DNA of 64,000 bases from DATFDN01 sp963756545 (GTDB lineage: Bacteria; Pseudomonadota; Alphaproteobacteria; Acetobacterales; Acetobacteraceae). The notes under the pieces were generated by a model that had not been told where the DNA came from, searched no databases, and was given only the letters and a program-made list of their open reading frames with translations. The stretch covers positions 124,001 through 188,000 of the forward strand of contig CAVWNY010000001.1 of NCBI GenBank assembly GCA_963756545.1, given 5' to 3'. This document shows positions 53,823 through 62,765 of the stretch, in pieces. Numbering within the stretch: the first letter of the stretch is position 1; every line of letters begins with the position of its first letter. The translations under genes were made by a program, and so were the position numbers.

Positions 53823-54782
53823 GTGTCGGGCACGCTGCCGGGCCTGCCGCCGCCGCGCCCGATCCCGATCCGGGATCGGGCGTCGATCCTGTTCCTGGAG
53901 AAGGGGCGGCTCGACGTGCTGGATGGCGCCTTCGTGGTGGTCGACGAACTGGGCATCCGCACGCATATCCCGGTCGGCGGCGTCACCTGCTTGATGCTGG
54001 AACCGGGCACCCGGACCAGCCACGCCGCCGTGGCCCTGGCGGCGCGGGCGGGCACCCTGTTGATCTGGGTGGGCGAGGCGGGCGTGCGGCTGTACGCCGC
54101 CGGCCAGCCGGGCGGGGCGCGATCCGACCGGCTGCTCTATCAGGCGCGGCTGGCGCTCGACGAGGACGCGCGGCTGCGCGTCGTGCGGAAGATGTATGCC
54201 CTGCGGTTCGGTGAGGAGCCGCCGGCGCGGCGGTCGGTCGATCAGCTTCGGGGAATCGAGGGCGCGCGGGTACGCGAGACGTACCGCCTGCTGGCCTCGC
54301 GCCACGGCGCGACATGGGACGGGCGCACCTATGACCCGCACGACTGGGGCGGGGCCGACACCGTGAACCGGTGCCTGTCGGCGGCGACGGCCGCGCTGTA
54401 CGGCCTCACCGAGGCGGCGGTGCTGGCGGCGGGGTATGCGCCGGCGATCGGCTTCCTGCACACCGGCAAGCCGCAGAGCTTCGTCTATGACATCGCCGAC
54501 ATCCTGAAGTTCGAGACGGTGGTGCCCGAGGCGTTCCGCGTTGCGGCGGCAATCCAGCAGGCGCGGCCGCTCGACGGCAGGCCGGTCGGGGAGCCGGGCG
54601 GCGCGGTGCGCCGGCGCTGCCGCGATGCCTTCCGCCGGGCGGATGTGCTGACGCGGCTGATCCCGTTGATCGAGGAGGTGCTGGCCGCCGGCGGCTTGCC
54701 GGTGCCGGAGACGCCGGCGGATGCGCTGCCGGTGGCATTCGAGGGGCCGGAGCAATCGGGCGATGCTGGTCATCGTGGTTGA
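53823..54782 (+). CDS. cas1: CRISPR integrase Cas1 (type I-E)
   Basis: Integrase that, with Cas2, inserts new spacers at the leader end, 319 residues from a GTG. The catalytic triad is present: Glu in RVRETYRLLASRHG, His in GFLHTGKPQSFVYD, and Asp in the adjoining YDIADILKFE. The start PPRPIPIRDRASILFLEKGR is characteristic of type I-E Cas1. It overlaps cas2 by 20 bp. Confidence 0.95.
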   Translation: MSGTLPGLPPPRPIPIRDRASILFLEKGRLDVLDGAFVVVDELGIRTHIPVGGVTCLMLEPGTRTSHAAVALAARAGTLLIWVGEAGVRLYAAGQPGGARSDRLLYQARLALDEDARLRVVRKMYALRFGEEPPARRSVDQLRGIEGARVRETYRLLASRHGATWDGRTYDPHDWGGADTVNRCLSAATAALYGLTEAAVLAAGYAPAIGFLHTGKPQSFVYDIADILKFETVVPEAFRVAAAIQQARPLDGRPVGEPGGAVRRRCRDAFRRADVLTRLIPLIEEVLAAGGLPVPETPADALPVAFEGPEQSGDAGHRG

Positions 54783-55107
54783 GAACGCGCCGCCGCGCCT
54801 GCGCGGGCGGCTCGCGGTGTGGCTGCTGGAGGTGCGAGCGGGGGTCTATGTCGGCGCCTACTCGCGCCGGGTGCGCGAGATGATCTGGGGCCAGGTGTGC
54901 GCCTATGTCGAGGAGGGCAACGCGGTCATCGCCTGGGCGGCGGCGACCGAATCGGGCTTCGAGTTCGACACCTGCGGCAAGAACCGCCGCGTCCCGGTCG
55001 ACCTCGACGAACTGCGCCTGGTCAGCTTCGGCCCCGAAGCGGCGTTGCCCGCCGCCCCCGGCCCGGCCTCCGCCCCGCACCGAGCCCGGGGGCGAAGGCC
55101 GGACTGA
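54763..55107 (+). CDS. cas2: Cas2 (type I-E, CT1978-type)
   Basis: Structural partner of Cas1 in spacer integration, 114 residues. The start MLVIVVENAPPRLRGRLAVW and GVYVGAYSRRVREMIWGQV are diagnostic of the type I-E form. The last 20 residues are a Pro/Ala/Arg-rich tail not needed for the fold, comparable to the variable Cas2 tails that contact Cas1. The ATG at 54763 lies inside cas1. The stop is 71 bp before the first repeat. Confidence 0.94.
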   Translation: MLVIVVENAPPRLRGRLAVWLLEVRAGVYVGAYSRRVREMIWGQVCAYVEEGNAVIAWAAATESGFEFDTCGKNRRVPVDLDELRLVSFGPEAALPAAPGPASAPHRARGRRPD

Positions 55108-55178
55108 GAACGAGCGTTCCAGTCGGTGGGTTGTTTGACAGTGGAATAGGAGTTCTGGAACAAGGGGTTCCGGGAAGA
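55108..55178 (+). promoter_or_regulatory. CRISPR leader with candidate promoter
   Basis: The 71 bp between the cas2 stop and the first repeat. Noticeably less GC-rich than the surroundings. TTGACA (55135-55140) is an exact -35 box; 17 bases later GAACAA is a weak -10. The leader is on this side because the far-end repeat is the degenerate one. It should contain the integration signals for Cas1-Cas2, but I cannot locate an IHF site with confidence. Confidence 0.6.
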
Positions 55179-56306
55179 GTGTTCCCCGCGTGCGCGGGGA
55201 TGAACCGGCGTAGGGGCCGGGGTTCAAGGTGGCGAGCGGGTGTTCCCCGCGTGCGCGGGGATGAACCGTCCTCGACGACGGCGCCGCCCTGAACGGCCGA
55301 GTGTTCCCCGCGTGCGCGGGGATGAACCGTCGACGGCGTCGGAGACCGCGGCGAATCGGTCGTGTTCCCCGCGTGCGCGGGGATGAACCGGTCGGCGTGA
55401 CGATCGGCTGGCCGGCGCCGAAGTGTTCCCCGCGTGCGCGGGGATGAACCGTCGCCGGAAACCTTCAGCAGCGGGGTGTTGATGTGTTCCCCGCGTGCGC
55501 GGGGATGAACCGGTCCGGTATTGCCCGAACCGCCCATCGCTCCCGTGTTCCCCGCGTGCGCGGGGATGAACCGGATCGGCACGAGGCGCTGTGTCACGTT
55601 GCGGGGTGTTCCCCGCGTGCGCGGGGATGAACCGACCAGATCGTTGCCGATCCTCACCTCGCACGGGTGTTCCCCGCGTGCGCGGGGATGAACCGAACCG
55701 TGCCCGGTCGAACGCGCCGTCCTGCGGGTGTTCCCCGCGTGCGCGGGGATGAACCGCACGCGGTCGGGCAGCTCAGCGACCGCCAGCACGTGTTCCCCGC
55801 GTGCGCGGGGATGAACCGGGCGCTCGCCCGCGTTCACGCGCGGCGAGGCAGTGTTCCCCGCGTGCGCGGGGATGAACCGTCGGGCGGCGCGATGCGCGGG
55901 AACTCCAGCCGGTGTTCCCCGCGTGCGCGGGGATGAACCGGCCGCGCCGGTGGGCGATGTCGAGCGCCCAGAGTGTTCCCCGCGTGCGCGGGGATGAACC
56001 GACGCAGCGCCGCGAGCCTATCCGCCCCGATGCGTGTTCCCCGCGTGCGCGGGGATGAACCGGCAATCAGTGGAGCGGGGCCGTCGTCAACCGGGTGTTC
56101 CCCGCGTGCGCGGGGATGAACCGGCGGCGAGCGAGGCGTCGGTCGCGCCGCCCGCGTGTTCCCCGCGTGCGCGGGGATGAACCGGCCGAATACGAGGCGT
56201 CCGGCGCGATGCGGGAGTGTTCCCCGCGTGCGCGGGGATGAACCGTCCGGCCGCACGCATCTCCTCGCGGGTGAGGCGTGTTCCCCGCGGGCGCGGGGAC
56301 TCCGTT
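55179..56306 (+). CRISPR. Type I-E CRISPR array, 19 repeats and 18 spacers
   Basis: The 29-bp repeat begins GTGTTCCCCGCGTGCGCGGG and ends GATGAACCG; CCCCGC/GCGGGG form the Cas6e hairpin. Repeats start at 55179 and recur every 61 bp to 55728, then at 55790 and every 61 bp to 56278. Spacers are 32 bp, except the tenth (55757-55789), which is 33 bp. The first 18 repeats are identical. The last (56278-56306) has a T-to-G change at position 13 and loses the GATGAACCG ending after GGGGA. Perfect repeats fit an array that is still, or was recently, active. Confidence 0.98.
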
Positions 56307-56368
56307 CCGATCGCTTGACCCACGAGCGGCCGCGCCGTAGCACCGGCGCGCACCGCCAGGGACGCCGC

Positions 56369-57271
56369 ATGACCGCCTCGTCGCCCGACCATGCCGCCGC
56401 GACCGAGCAGGCGCGCACCCTCGCCCTCGCCCTGCCCTATCTGCGCCGCTACGCCGGCGCCACGATCGTCGTGAAATACGGCGGCCACGCGATGGGCGAG
56501 GAGGCGCTCGCCCGCCAGTTCGGCGAGGACATCGCGCTGCTGAAGCAGGTCGGCATCAACCCCGTCATCGTGCATGGCGGCGGGCCGCAGATCAACGTGA
56601 TGCTGAACCGCCTCGCCATCCAGTCGACCTTCATCGACGGGCTGCGCGTCACCGACGCCGCGATGGTCGAGGTGGTCGAGATGGTGCTGGCCGGAACCGT
56701 CAACAAACAGGTCGCCGGCCTGATCGACCGGGCGGGCGCGATGGCGGTCGGCATCTGCGGCAAGGACGGCGGCCTGATCCGCGCCCGCAAGCTGGTCCGC
56801 ACGCGCCGCGATCCGGGCAGCCACATCGAGCAGGTGCTGGACCTCGGCTTCGTCGGCGAGCCGGAGGCGGTGGACCCGCGCGTCATCCACGCGCTGACCG
56901 GCGCCGGGTTGATCCCGGTGATCGCGCCGGTGGGCGTCGGAGCGGACGGGCAGACCTACAACATCAACGCCGACACCGTGGCCGGCGCGGTCGCCGGCGC
57001 GTTAAGCGCAACGCGCCTGCTGATGCTGACCGACGTGCCGGGCGTGCTGGATCGCGACCAGCGCCTGATCGCCGAGATGACGGTCGCCGACGTGGAGCGC
57101 GGGGTCGCGAACGGCATGATCACCGGCGGCATGATCCCCAAGGTGGAGAACTGCGCCGAGGCGGTGCGGCGGGGCGCCAAGGGCGCGGTGATCCTGGACG
57201 GCAGGATACCGCACGCCTGCCTGTTGGAGCTGTTCACCGAAGCGGGGCCCGGGACGATCATCCGGCCGTAG
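56369..57271 (+). CDS. argB: N-acetylglutamate kinase
   Basis: Second step of arginine synthesis: phosphorylates N-acetylglutamate in the cytoplasm. The 300-residue protein has the amino-acid kinase motifs VVKYGGHAMGEEALA, PVIVHGGGPQINVMLNRL, NINADTVAGAVAGAL and MLTDVPGVLD, plus GMITGGMIPKVENC. The ATG at 56369 starts the conserved protein; the longer open frame runs into the CRISPR array and is not real. It begins 62 bp after the last repeat, and its stop faces the binding-protein gene 6 bp away. A housekeeping gene that marks the right edge of the CRISPR locus. Confidence 0.96.
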   Translation: MTASSPDHAAATEQARTLALALPYLRRYAGATIVVKYGGHAMGEEALARQFGEDIALLKQVGINPVIVHGGGPQINVMLNRLAIQSTFIDGLRVTDAAMVEVVEMVLAGTVNKQVAGLIDRAGAMAVGICGKDGGLIRARKLVRTRRDPGSHIEQVLDLGFVGEPEAVDPRVIHALTGAGLIPVIAPVGVGADGQTYNINADTVAGAVAGALSATRLLMLTDVPGVLDRDQRLIAEMTVADVERGVANGMITGGMIPKVENCAEAVRRGAKGAVILDGRIPHACLLELFTEAGPGTIIRP

Positions 57272-57277
57272 GCGCCA

Positions 57278-58855
57278 TCAAGTGCGGCGGATGTTCCAGA
57301 ACACCGGATTGCCCTTCAGCAGGCCCGTCAGGTTGGCCTGGATCGCCGTCGGGGCGAAATACTGGCCGAGCGGGATGTACGGAACGTCGTGAAAGGCCTG
57401 TAGCTGCATCTCCGCGCAGAGCTTCTTCTGCGCGGAGAGATTCGCCGCCCGCAGCCAGTCGGCACGCAGCTCCTCGAGCCTTGGGCTGGTTGGCCAGCCG
57501 ACCGTGGCGTCCCGGCCGTTGCCGCGCAGGAAGACGTGACCGACCGGGTTGGCTTGGTCGATACCGGCCCAGGACGTGTGATAGATGCTCCAGCCGCCCT
57601 GATCCACCGGCTCCTTCTTGGCACGGCGCTGCACCAGCGTCGCCCAGTCCATCGCCTGGTAGGCGACGTTGATTCCGATCTTTTTCATCATGTCGTTGGT
57701 GATGTCGGCCAGTGCCTTCGCGCTGGCGATGTCGGTGGGCGCCAGCAGCACCACCTTCTCGCCCTTGTAGCCGGCGGCCTCCAGGTCTCGCTTCACCTTC
57801 GCCAGATCGCGCGGCCCCGTGAGCGCCGCCATTCCGGCGTCGTTCGCCATCGGGGTGCCGGGACAGAAATAGCCGCAACGGTCGTTCCACATGGCATGAT
57901 CGGTCCCGACCATGCCCATCATGTACTCGGATTGCTGGACCGCTCCGATCACGGCCCGACGGATCGCGTCATTGTCGAACGGAGGGTGCAACTGGTTGAA
58001 CCGCATGGTGGCGATGAAGCCGGTGGGGTCGTTGGTGCGGACCGTCAGGTTCCTGTCGGCCTTGAGCAGGGGCAGCAGGTCGGCATCCGGGGTCAGCCAC
58101 CAGTCCATCTCGCCCTGCTGCATCGCCGAGGCCACGGTGCTCGGGTCGGGCAGGATGTGCCATTCCACGCGATCGAAATGCGCGACCTTCGGGCCGGCCG
58201 TGCCGTCCGGCGCGCCGCTCGGGCGTGGCACGTATCCGGTGAACCGTTCATAGACGACGAGGGATCCCGACACCCGTTCGTCGGCCTTGTACCGATAGGG
58301 TCCGCTGCCGACCATCTCCGTGACGGCCTTGAACGGGTCCGTCGCGGCCAGCCGCTCCGGCATGATCGCGCAGATGCTGGGTGGGGTCTTGCCAAGCGCA
58401 TCGGGCAGCAACGGGAACGGGTATTTCAGGCGGAACACGATCGTCTTGTCGTCCGGGGCGGACAGCTCGTCGGTCGCCGCCAGAAGCGCCTGGCCGTAGG
58501 AATCCCGCGCCCCCCAGCGTTTGACGCTGGCAACGCAGTCGCGCGCCAGCACCGGCGTGCCGTCGTGGAATTTCAGACCTGGGCGCAGGGTCAACGTCCA
58601 CAGCCTGCCGCCGCTGTCGGGGTTGGACCCGTCCACCATCTGCGGCTGGGCTTGATAGCTGCTGTTCACGCCGAAGAGCGTATCGAACACCAGGAAGGCA
58701 TGGTCGCGGGTCTGATAGGTGGTGGTCCAGATCGGATCGAGGACCGCAAGATCGGCCTCCGGGACGAATTTGATGACCTGACTTGATGCTCCGCGCGAGA
58801 TGGCGGGCATGGCCAGGGCGGCGGCGCCCGCGGCCAGGAACGTGCGACGTCTCAT
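57278..58855 (-). CDS. Extracellular solute-binding protein family 5, without adjacent transporter genes
   Basis: Periplasmic binding protein of the DppA/OppA family, 525 residues. The start MRRRTFLAAGAAALAMPAIS is a twin-arginine-type signal with an Ala-rich core. Family marks include LRPGLKFHDGTPVLARD, VGSGPYRYKADER and MRFNQLHPPFDNDAIRRAV. No permease or ATPase gene stands next to it, so it either feeds one of the other transporters or has partners elsewhere. 67 bp separate it from mmcB on the same strand. Confidence 0.92.
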   Translation of the reverse strand: MRRRTFLAAGAAALAMPAISRGASSQVIKFVPEADLAVLDPIWTTTYQTRDHAFLVFDTLFGVNSSYQAQPQMVDGSNPDSGGRLWTLTLRPGLKFHDGTPVLARDCVASVKRWGARDSYGQALLAATDELSAPDDKTIVFRLKYPFPLLPDALGKTPPSICAIMPERLAATDPFKAVTEMVGSGPYRYKADERVSGSLVVYERFTGYVPRPSGAPDGTAGPKVAHFDRVEWHILPDPSTVASAMQQGEMDWWLTPDADLLPLLKADRNLTVRTNDPTGFIATMRFNQLHPPFDNDAIRRAVIGAVQQSEYMMGMVGTDHAMWNDRCGYFCPGTPMANDAGMAALTGPRDLAKVKRDLEAAGYKGEKVVLLAPTDIASAKALADITNDMMKKIGINVAYQAMDWATLVQRRAKKEPVDQGGWSIYHTSWAGIDQANPVGHVFLRGNGRDATVGWPTSPRLEELRADWLRAANLSAQKKLCAEMQLQAFHDVPYIPLGQYFAPTAIQANLTGLLKGNPVFWNIRRT

Positions 58856-58922
58856 TGGCGCCTGCTCCTTCTCTCATGTACTCGCGCATTCCGTCCCCGA
58901 ACGTCGTCGGAGTCCAGCCGTC

Positions 58923-59393
58923 CTACTCGGGGCGCAACGCGGCGCGCAGCCCGGCGACGCCGGCGGGGTCCTCGGCCGCGGCCAGCCGGCCTGCGGCGAG
59001 CAGGGCGAACCGGTGCAGCAGCGCGCGCCGGCGCGTCGATGCGAGCCGGTTGTCGGGCGCGGCGCGCAGCAATTCGGCCTCCAGTCCCTCGGCCACGATC
59101 AGGCCGGCCTCATCGGGCAGCAGTTCGTGCGGGAAGTCCGCGTCCACGGCGAAGAACAGCGCGTCGCAGAACTCCCGATACTCCGGCCATTTTCCATCCG
59201 TGAGAAAGTCGCGGACGCCCGATTTCACCTCGATGCAGGCGAACCCGCCGTCCGGGCGCAACGCCAGGATGTCGGCGCGCCGGCCGTTGGGCAGCGGCAC
59301 CTCGTGCAGCGGCGCCCAACCCAGCCGGGCGCACAGCCGCGCGACGGCGCGGCGGATCAGCGCCGCGCGTTCGGCGAAGCCGACTTCGCTCAC
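58923..59393 (-). CDS. mmcB: MmcB-type DNA repair nuclease-like protein
   Basis: A 156-residue protein of the MmcB family, known in alphaproteobacteria and linked to SOS-type repair of mitomycin damage. A PD-(D/E)xK-type core is visible: Asp in PLPNGRRADILAL, then CIEVKSGVRDFLTDGKW, with EVK as the catalytic E-x-K. The protein is probably a cytoplasmic nuclease. Its ATG overlaps the pterin dehydratase stop by 4 bp. No LexA box was recognised upstream. Confidence 0.87.
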   Translation of the reverse strand: MSEVGFAERAALIRRAVARLCARLGWAPLHEVPLPNGRRADILALRPDGGFACIEVKSGVRDFLTDGKWPEYREFCDALFFAVDADFPHELLPDEAGLIVAEGLEAELLRAAPDNRLASTRRRALLHRFALLAAGRLAAAEDPAGVAGLRAALRPE

Positions 59394-59677
59394 GCCAGCA
59401 GCGCGTCGATCGCCCGCGCCAGCCGCACGTCGTTCGCGGTAAGCCCGCCCGCGTCATGCGTGGTGAGCTTGATCTCCACCCGGTTCCACACGTTTGACCA
59501 CTCCGGGTGATGGTCCTGCCGCTCGGCCAGCAGCGCGACCCGGCTCATGAAGCCCCAGGCCTCGTTGAAGTCGCGGAACCGCAAGCCGCGCCGGATCGCC
59601 GCGCCGTCCTCGGCCATCGTCCAAGCCGGCAGCGTCGTTCCCAACGCCGCCCGCTCCGCCTCTGTCAGCTTCTCCAT
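59390..59677 (-). CDS. phhB: 4a-hydroxytetrahydrobiopterin dehydratase
   Basis: Dehydrates the pterin carbinolamine produced by aromatic amino-acid hydroxylases; in many bacteria it acts on other pterins. The 95-residue protein is of normal length and has the active-site signature RQDHHPEWSNVWNRVEIKLT, with His56, His57 and Pro58. I use the ATG at 59677 preceded by GGGAGATGGGG. The same pair with mmcB is translationally coupled. It is divergent from the metallopeptidase gene, 47 bp apart. Confidence 0.92.
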   Translation of the reverse strand: MEKLTEAERAALGTTLPAWTMAEDGAAIRRGLRFRDFNEAWGFMSRVALLAERQDHHPEWSNVWNRVEIKLTTHDAGGLTANDVRLARAIDALLA

Positions 59678-59724
59678 TCCCCATCTCCCTTGACCCCGAC
59701 GCTCGGGCGGCGGCAAACCGGGAA

Positions 59725-60156
59725 ATGACCCAGCACGCCGCCTTCGGCCCGCCGCCGAGCCTCGATGATATCGCGGTACTCGCCGAACGGGCACTGGCCG
59801 AGATCCCGTCCCGGCTGGCTCGCCACATCGAGGGCGTCGGCACCGCGGTGGAAGACGTGGCCGACGACGAGACGCTGCGTGAGCTCGGCATCGACTCCGC
59901 CTGGGATCTGACGGGGCTCTACCGCGGCACGCCGCTGCCCGATCGCAGCGTGGGCGACATCGCGCGCCCGCCCGACCTGATCTTCCTCTATCGCGAGCCG
60001 ATCCTGCTGGAATGGATCGAGACCGGGGAGGACCTGTATCGCCTGGTCCGCAATGTCGTGATCCACGAGGTCGCCCATCATTTCGGCTTTAGCGATGCCG
60101 AGATCGCGACGCTGGAGGCGGAACTCAGGCCCGCGTCGAACGGAGAGGATGGGTGA
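59725..60156 (+). CDS. Small zinc metallopeptidase-like protein (Zincin_1 family)
   Basis: A 143-residue protein of the PF06262 metallopeptidase family. The zinc motif HEVAHHFG is at residues 114-121 (His114, Glu115, His118), followed by an acidic Asp-Glu stretch that may give the third ligand. DLIFLYREPILLEW is typical of the family. No signal peptide, so cytoplasmic. Its role is not established. Its stop overlaps the PLP enzyme start by 4 bp (GTGA). Confidence 0.87.
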   Translation: MTQHAAFGPPPSLDDIAVLAERALAEIPSRLARHIEGVGTAVEDVADDETLRELGIDSAWDLTGLYRGTPLPDRSVGDIARPPDLIFLYREPILLEWIETGEDLYRLVRNVVIHEVAHHFGFSDAEIATLEAELRPASNGEDG

Positions 60157-61187
60157 GCGACATTGCGCAGGATCACGACTGGATTCGTGAACGGATCGGC
60201 CGCGTTCCACGTGTCCCCATCGCGCTCATCCCGACGCCCCTGCAGGAGGCGCCCAATCTCAGCCGTGCCCTGGGCGGCCCGCGCATCTGCGTCAAGCGCG
60301 ACGACCTGACGGGTATCGGGCTCGGCGGCAACAAGCTCCGCAATCTGGAGTTCCGCCTGGCGCGGACCATGGCCGAGAATCCGGACACGGTCATCGTCGG
60401 GCTCGATCTGCAATCCAACTCCGCCCGCCAGACCGTCGGCGCCTGCAACAAGCTGGGCCTCAAGACCATCCTCGTCCTGCAAGGACGGGCTCCCGCCACG
60501 GTGCAGGGCAACCTGTTGGTGGACTACCTGTTGGGCGCGGAAGTTCATTTCGCGCTCACGCCGGATGCACAGCGCACAAAGCTCGACGCCTTGGCCGATG
60601 CCTGTCGCGCGGCGGGCGGACGACCGCACATCCTGAACGACAATCCGATGTTCGACGTCGCGTCGGCGCTCGCCTACATCGAGACGACGCTTGAGATCCT
60701 CGATCAGATGCAACGTCTCGGGACACGGCCGAGTGCGATCTACATGTCGTCCAGCGGCAAGGGCCAAGCGGGTATCGTGCTCGGCCAGCGGCTGACCGAT
60801 ATCGGCTTCGCAATGCAGGGCGTCACCGCGACGGACGAATTCGACGTGCCGGCGCGCACCGCGGCGATCGCCAACCAGACCGCCGAGCTGCTCGGTCTCG
60901 ATCTACGCATCCAGCCGTCGGACATTCGCAATGATGGGAACTTCGTCGGGCCGGGCTACGGCGTTCCGACGCAGGCGGGCATCGAGGCTGTGCGCCTGTT
61001 CGCCCGGACCGAGGGCATCGTGCTGGACCCGATCTACACCGGCAAGGCGGCGGCCGGCATGATCGCGCACGTGCGCGAGGGCCGCTACCGCGCCGGGGAC
61101 GTGCTCGTGTTCGTCCATACCGGTGGCGCCCCGGCGATCTTCACCTGGAACGATCTCTGGGTACCCGGCAAGGAGCCTGTCGCATGA
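60153..61187 (+). CDS. PLP-dependent D-cysteine desulfhydrase/ACC deaminase family enzyme
   Basis: Pyridoxal-phosphate enzyme of fold type II that releases ammonia and a keto acid, 344 residues from a GTG. The PLP-binding Lys61 is in GIGLGGNKLRNLEF; VKRDDLTG just before it, the SNSARQTVG substrate loop and SSSGKGQAGIVLG phosphate-binding loop are typical. VFVHTGGAPAIFTW closes the active site. Relatives use D-cysteine, ACC or related D-amino acids. It overlaps the metallopeptidase and binding-protein genes by 4 bp each. Probably acts on an amino acid imported by the transporter encoded next. Confidence 0.88.
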   Translation: MSDIAQDHDWIRERIGRVPRVPIALIPTPLQEAPNLSRALGGPRICVKRDDLTGIGLGGNKLRNLEFRLARTMAENPDTVIVGLDLQSNSARQTVGACNKLGLKTILVLQGRAPATVQGNLLVDYLLGAEVHFALTPDAQRTKLDALADACRAAGGRPHILNDNPMFDVASALAYIETTLEILDQMQRLGTRPSAIYMSSSGKGQAGIVLGQRLTDIGFAMQGVTATDEFDVPARTAAIANQTAELLGLDLRIQPSDIRNDGNFVGPGYGVPTQAGIEAVRLFARTEGIVLDPIYTGKAAAGMIAHVREGRYRAGDVLVFVHTGGAPAIFTWNDLWVPGKEPVA

Positions 61188-62755
61188 AACGGCGCACGCT
61201 GCTGACATCCATCGCCGCCGCCGCGGCGCTGCGCCCGTCCGTGCGCGCGCTGGCGCAGACGGGGGTCGCGGGCAGGCAACTCACCTACGGCCAGGGAACG
61301 GCGGTGCTCACCCTCGATCCGGCGCACGGCTGCTTCACCGGTTATCCCGCCGGATACGAGGCGGCGCTCTGTCTCTATGACCGGCTTCTCGACTTCGACG
61401 CGCGGATGAAGATCGTGCCCGAATTGGCCGAGAGCTTCACGATGGCGAGCGATCTCAAGTCGGCGACCCTGAAGCTGCGGGCCGGCGTGAAGTTCCATGA
61501 CGGAACCCCGTTCGACGCCGCCGCCGTGAAGCTGAACTTCGAGCGGATGATGGACCCCAAGCGCAATCCCACCAACCGGCCGCTATGGGATCCGTTTTCC
61601 GGCGTGGACGCGCCGGACGCGGCTACGGTCGTGATCCGGCTGCGCGAGCCGTTCGCGCAATTGCCGAACACGCTGGCGCACGGCTCGGGCGCCATCGTCT
61701 CGCCGGCCGCGTTGGAGAAGTATGGCGAGAGCGGAATCGCGCAGCATCCCGTGGGTGCCGGACCGTTCCGGATGGCGAGCTTCAACCCAGGCCAGGAGCT
61801 TGTGGTCGAGGCGTTCGACGCGTACTGGGGCGGCCGTCCCCGCGCCGGCCGTATCGTCTTCCACTACATCGCCGAGCCGGCGACGCGGCTGAACGCGCTG
61901 CGGACCAGTGCCGTGGACGTGATCGATTCCGTCCCCGTGGCGCTGGTCGGATCGCTGAAGGCCGACCCCGATGCAATCGTGCTGACAAGTCCGGGACTGC
62001 GGCCGATCGGCCTCGCCATCAATTTGCTGCGCGAGCCGCTCAGGGACGCTCGCGTGCGCCAGGCGCTCAATCTGGCCGTTCCAGTGGAGCTGATCGCGCA
62101 GAAGGTCTTCTTCGGCTATGCGCGCGCGCCGGATTCCCCGCTCGCCTTCAACACCGAAGGCTACCATTCGGTCTCCAAGCTCGCCTTCGACGCCGCCCGG
62201 GCGAAGTCCCTGTTGGCCGAAGCGGGGTTCACCGCCGCCAAGCCTCTCAAACTCGCGATGTATGCCTCCAATGGTCTTTTCCCCGACGACGCGGCGGTGG
62301 CCCAGGTGGCGGCGAACGCGCTGAAGCAGGTTGGCGTCGAGGCGAGCCTGACGCAGATCGAGAGCGGCTCGTACTGGGATGCGCTGCGCCAGGACGCGGC
62401 GGGTGTGAGGTGGGATCTCGCAATGTTCGGCTTCAACCCGTCGAATGCGTCGGGCCTCTACCAGTTGAACTCCCTGTTCAAGTCGAACGCGAACGACGCC
62501 GGGCGTCCCGATGTCTGGAACATCGGCCGCTACCGCAACAAGCAAGTGGATCAGCTTCTGGCAAAAGCCGGGACGGCGGAGAAGACGTCGGATCGTGATG
62601 CCGCGCTCGCCCTGGCGCAGGAGATCATCTGGAAGGACAACCCCTATGTCTGGCTCCAGATTAACGAGAACATCTCGGCGACCCGCAAGACGGTGAGCGG
62701 CGTGGAGGTATGGCCGATCGTGTTCACCTCGCTCCGTCACGCGACGACGGCGTAG
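61184..62755 (+). CDS. Extracellular solute-binding protein family 5, third transporter system
   Basis: Periplasmic binding protein of the DppA/OppA family, 523 residues. The start MKRRTLLTSIAAAAALRPSV has arginines before a hydrophobic stretch, a TAT or Sec type signal, ending near RALAQTG. Family segments are LRAGVKFHDGTPFDAAAVK, HPVGAGPFRMASF and DARVRQALNLAV. It overlaps the PLP enzyme gene by 4 bp (ATGA). The permease gene starts 10 bp after its stop. Confidence 0.93.
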   Translation: MKRRTLLTSIAAAAALRPSVRALAQTGVAGRQLTYGQGTAVLTLDPAHGCFTGYPAGYEAALCLYDRLLDFDARMKIVPELAESFTMASDLKSATLKLRAGVKFHDGTPFDAAAVKLNFERMMDPKRNPTNRPLWDPFSGVDAPDAATVVIRLREPFAQLPNTLAHGSGAIVSPAALEKYGESGIAQHPVGAGPFRMASFNPGQELVVEAFDAYWGGRPRAGRIVFHYIAEPATRLNALRTSAVDVIDSVPVALVGSLKADPDAIVLTSPGLRPIGLAINLLREPLRDARVRQALNLAVPVELIAQKVFFGYARAPDSPLAFNTEGYHSVSKLAFDAARAKSLLAEAGFTAAKPLKLAMYASNGLFPDDAAVAQVAANALKQVGVEASLTQIESGSYWDALRQDAAGVRWDLAMFGFNPSNASGLYQLNSLFKSNANDAGRPDVWNIGRYRNKQVDQLLAKAGTAEKTSDRDAALALAQEIIWKDNPYVWLQINENISATRKTVSGVEVWPIVFTSLRHATTA

Positions 62756-62765
62756 CCGGCGAATT

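Noticed and set aside
55022..56418. Open frames across the CRISPR array, with repeated peptides such as FIPAHAGNT or PRVRGDEP on either strand
   Set aside because: They are translations of the 29-bp repeat with its spacers. The repeat has no stops in these frames, and this type of spurious protein is well known from annotated arrays.
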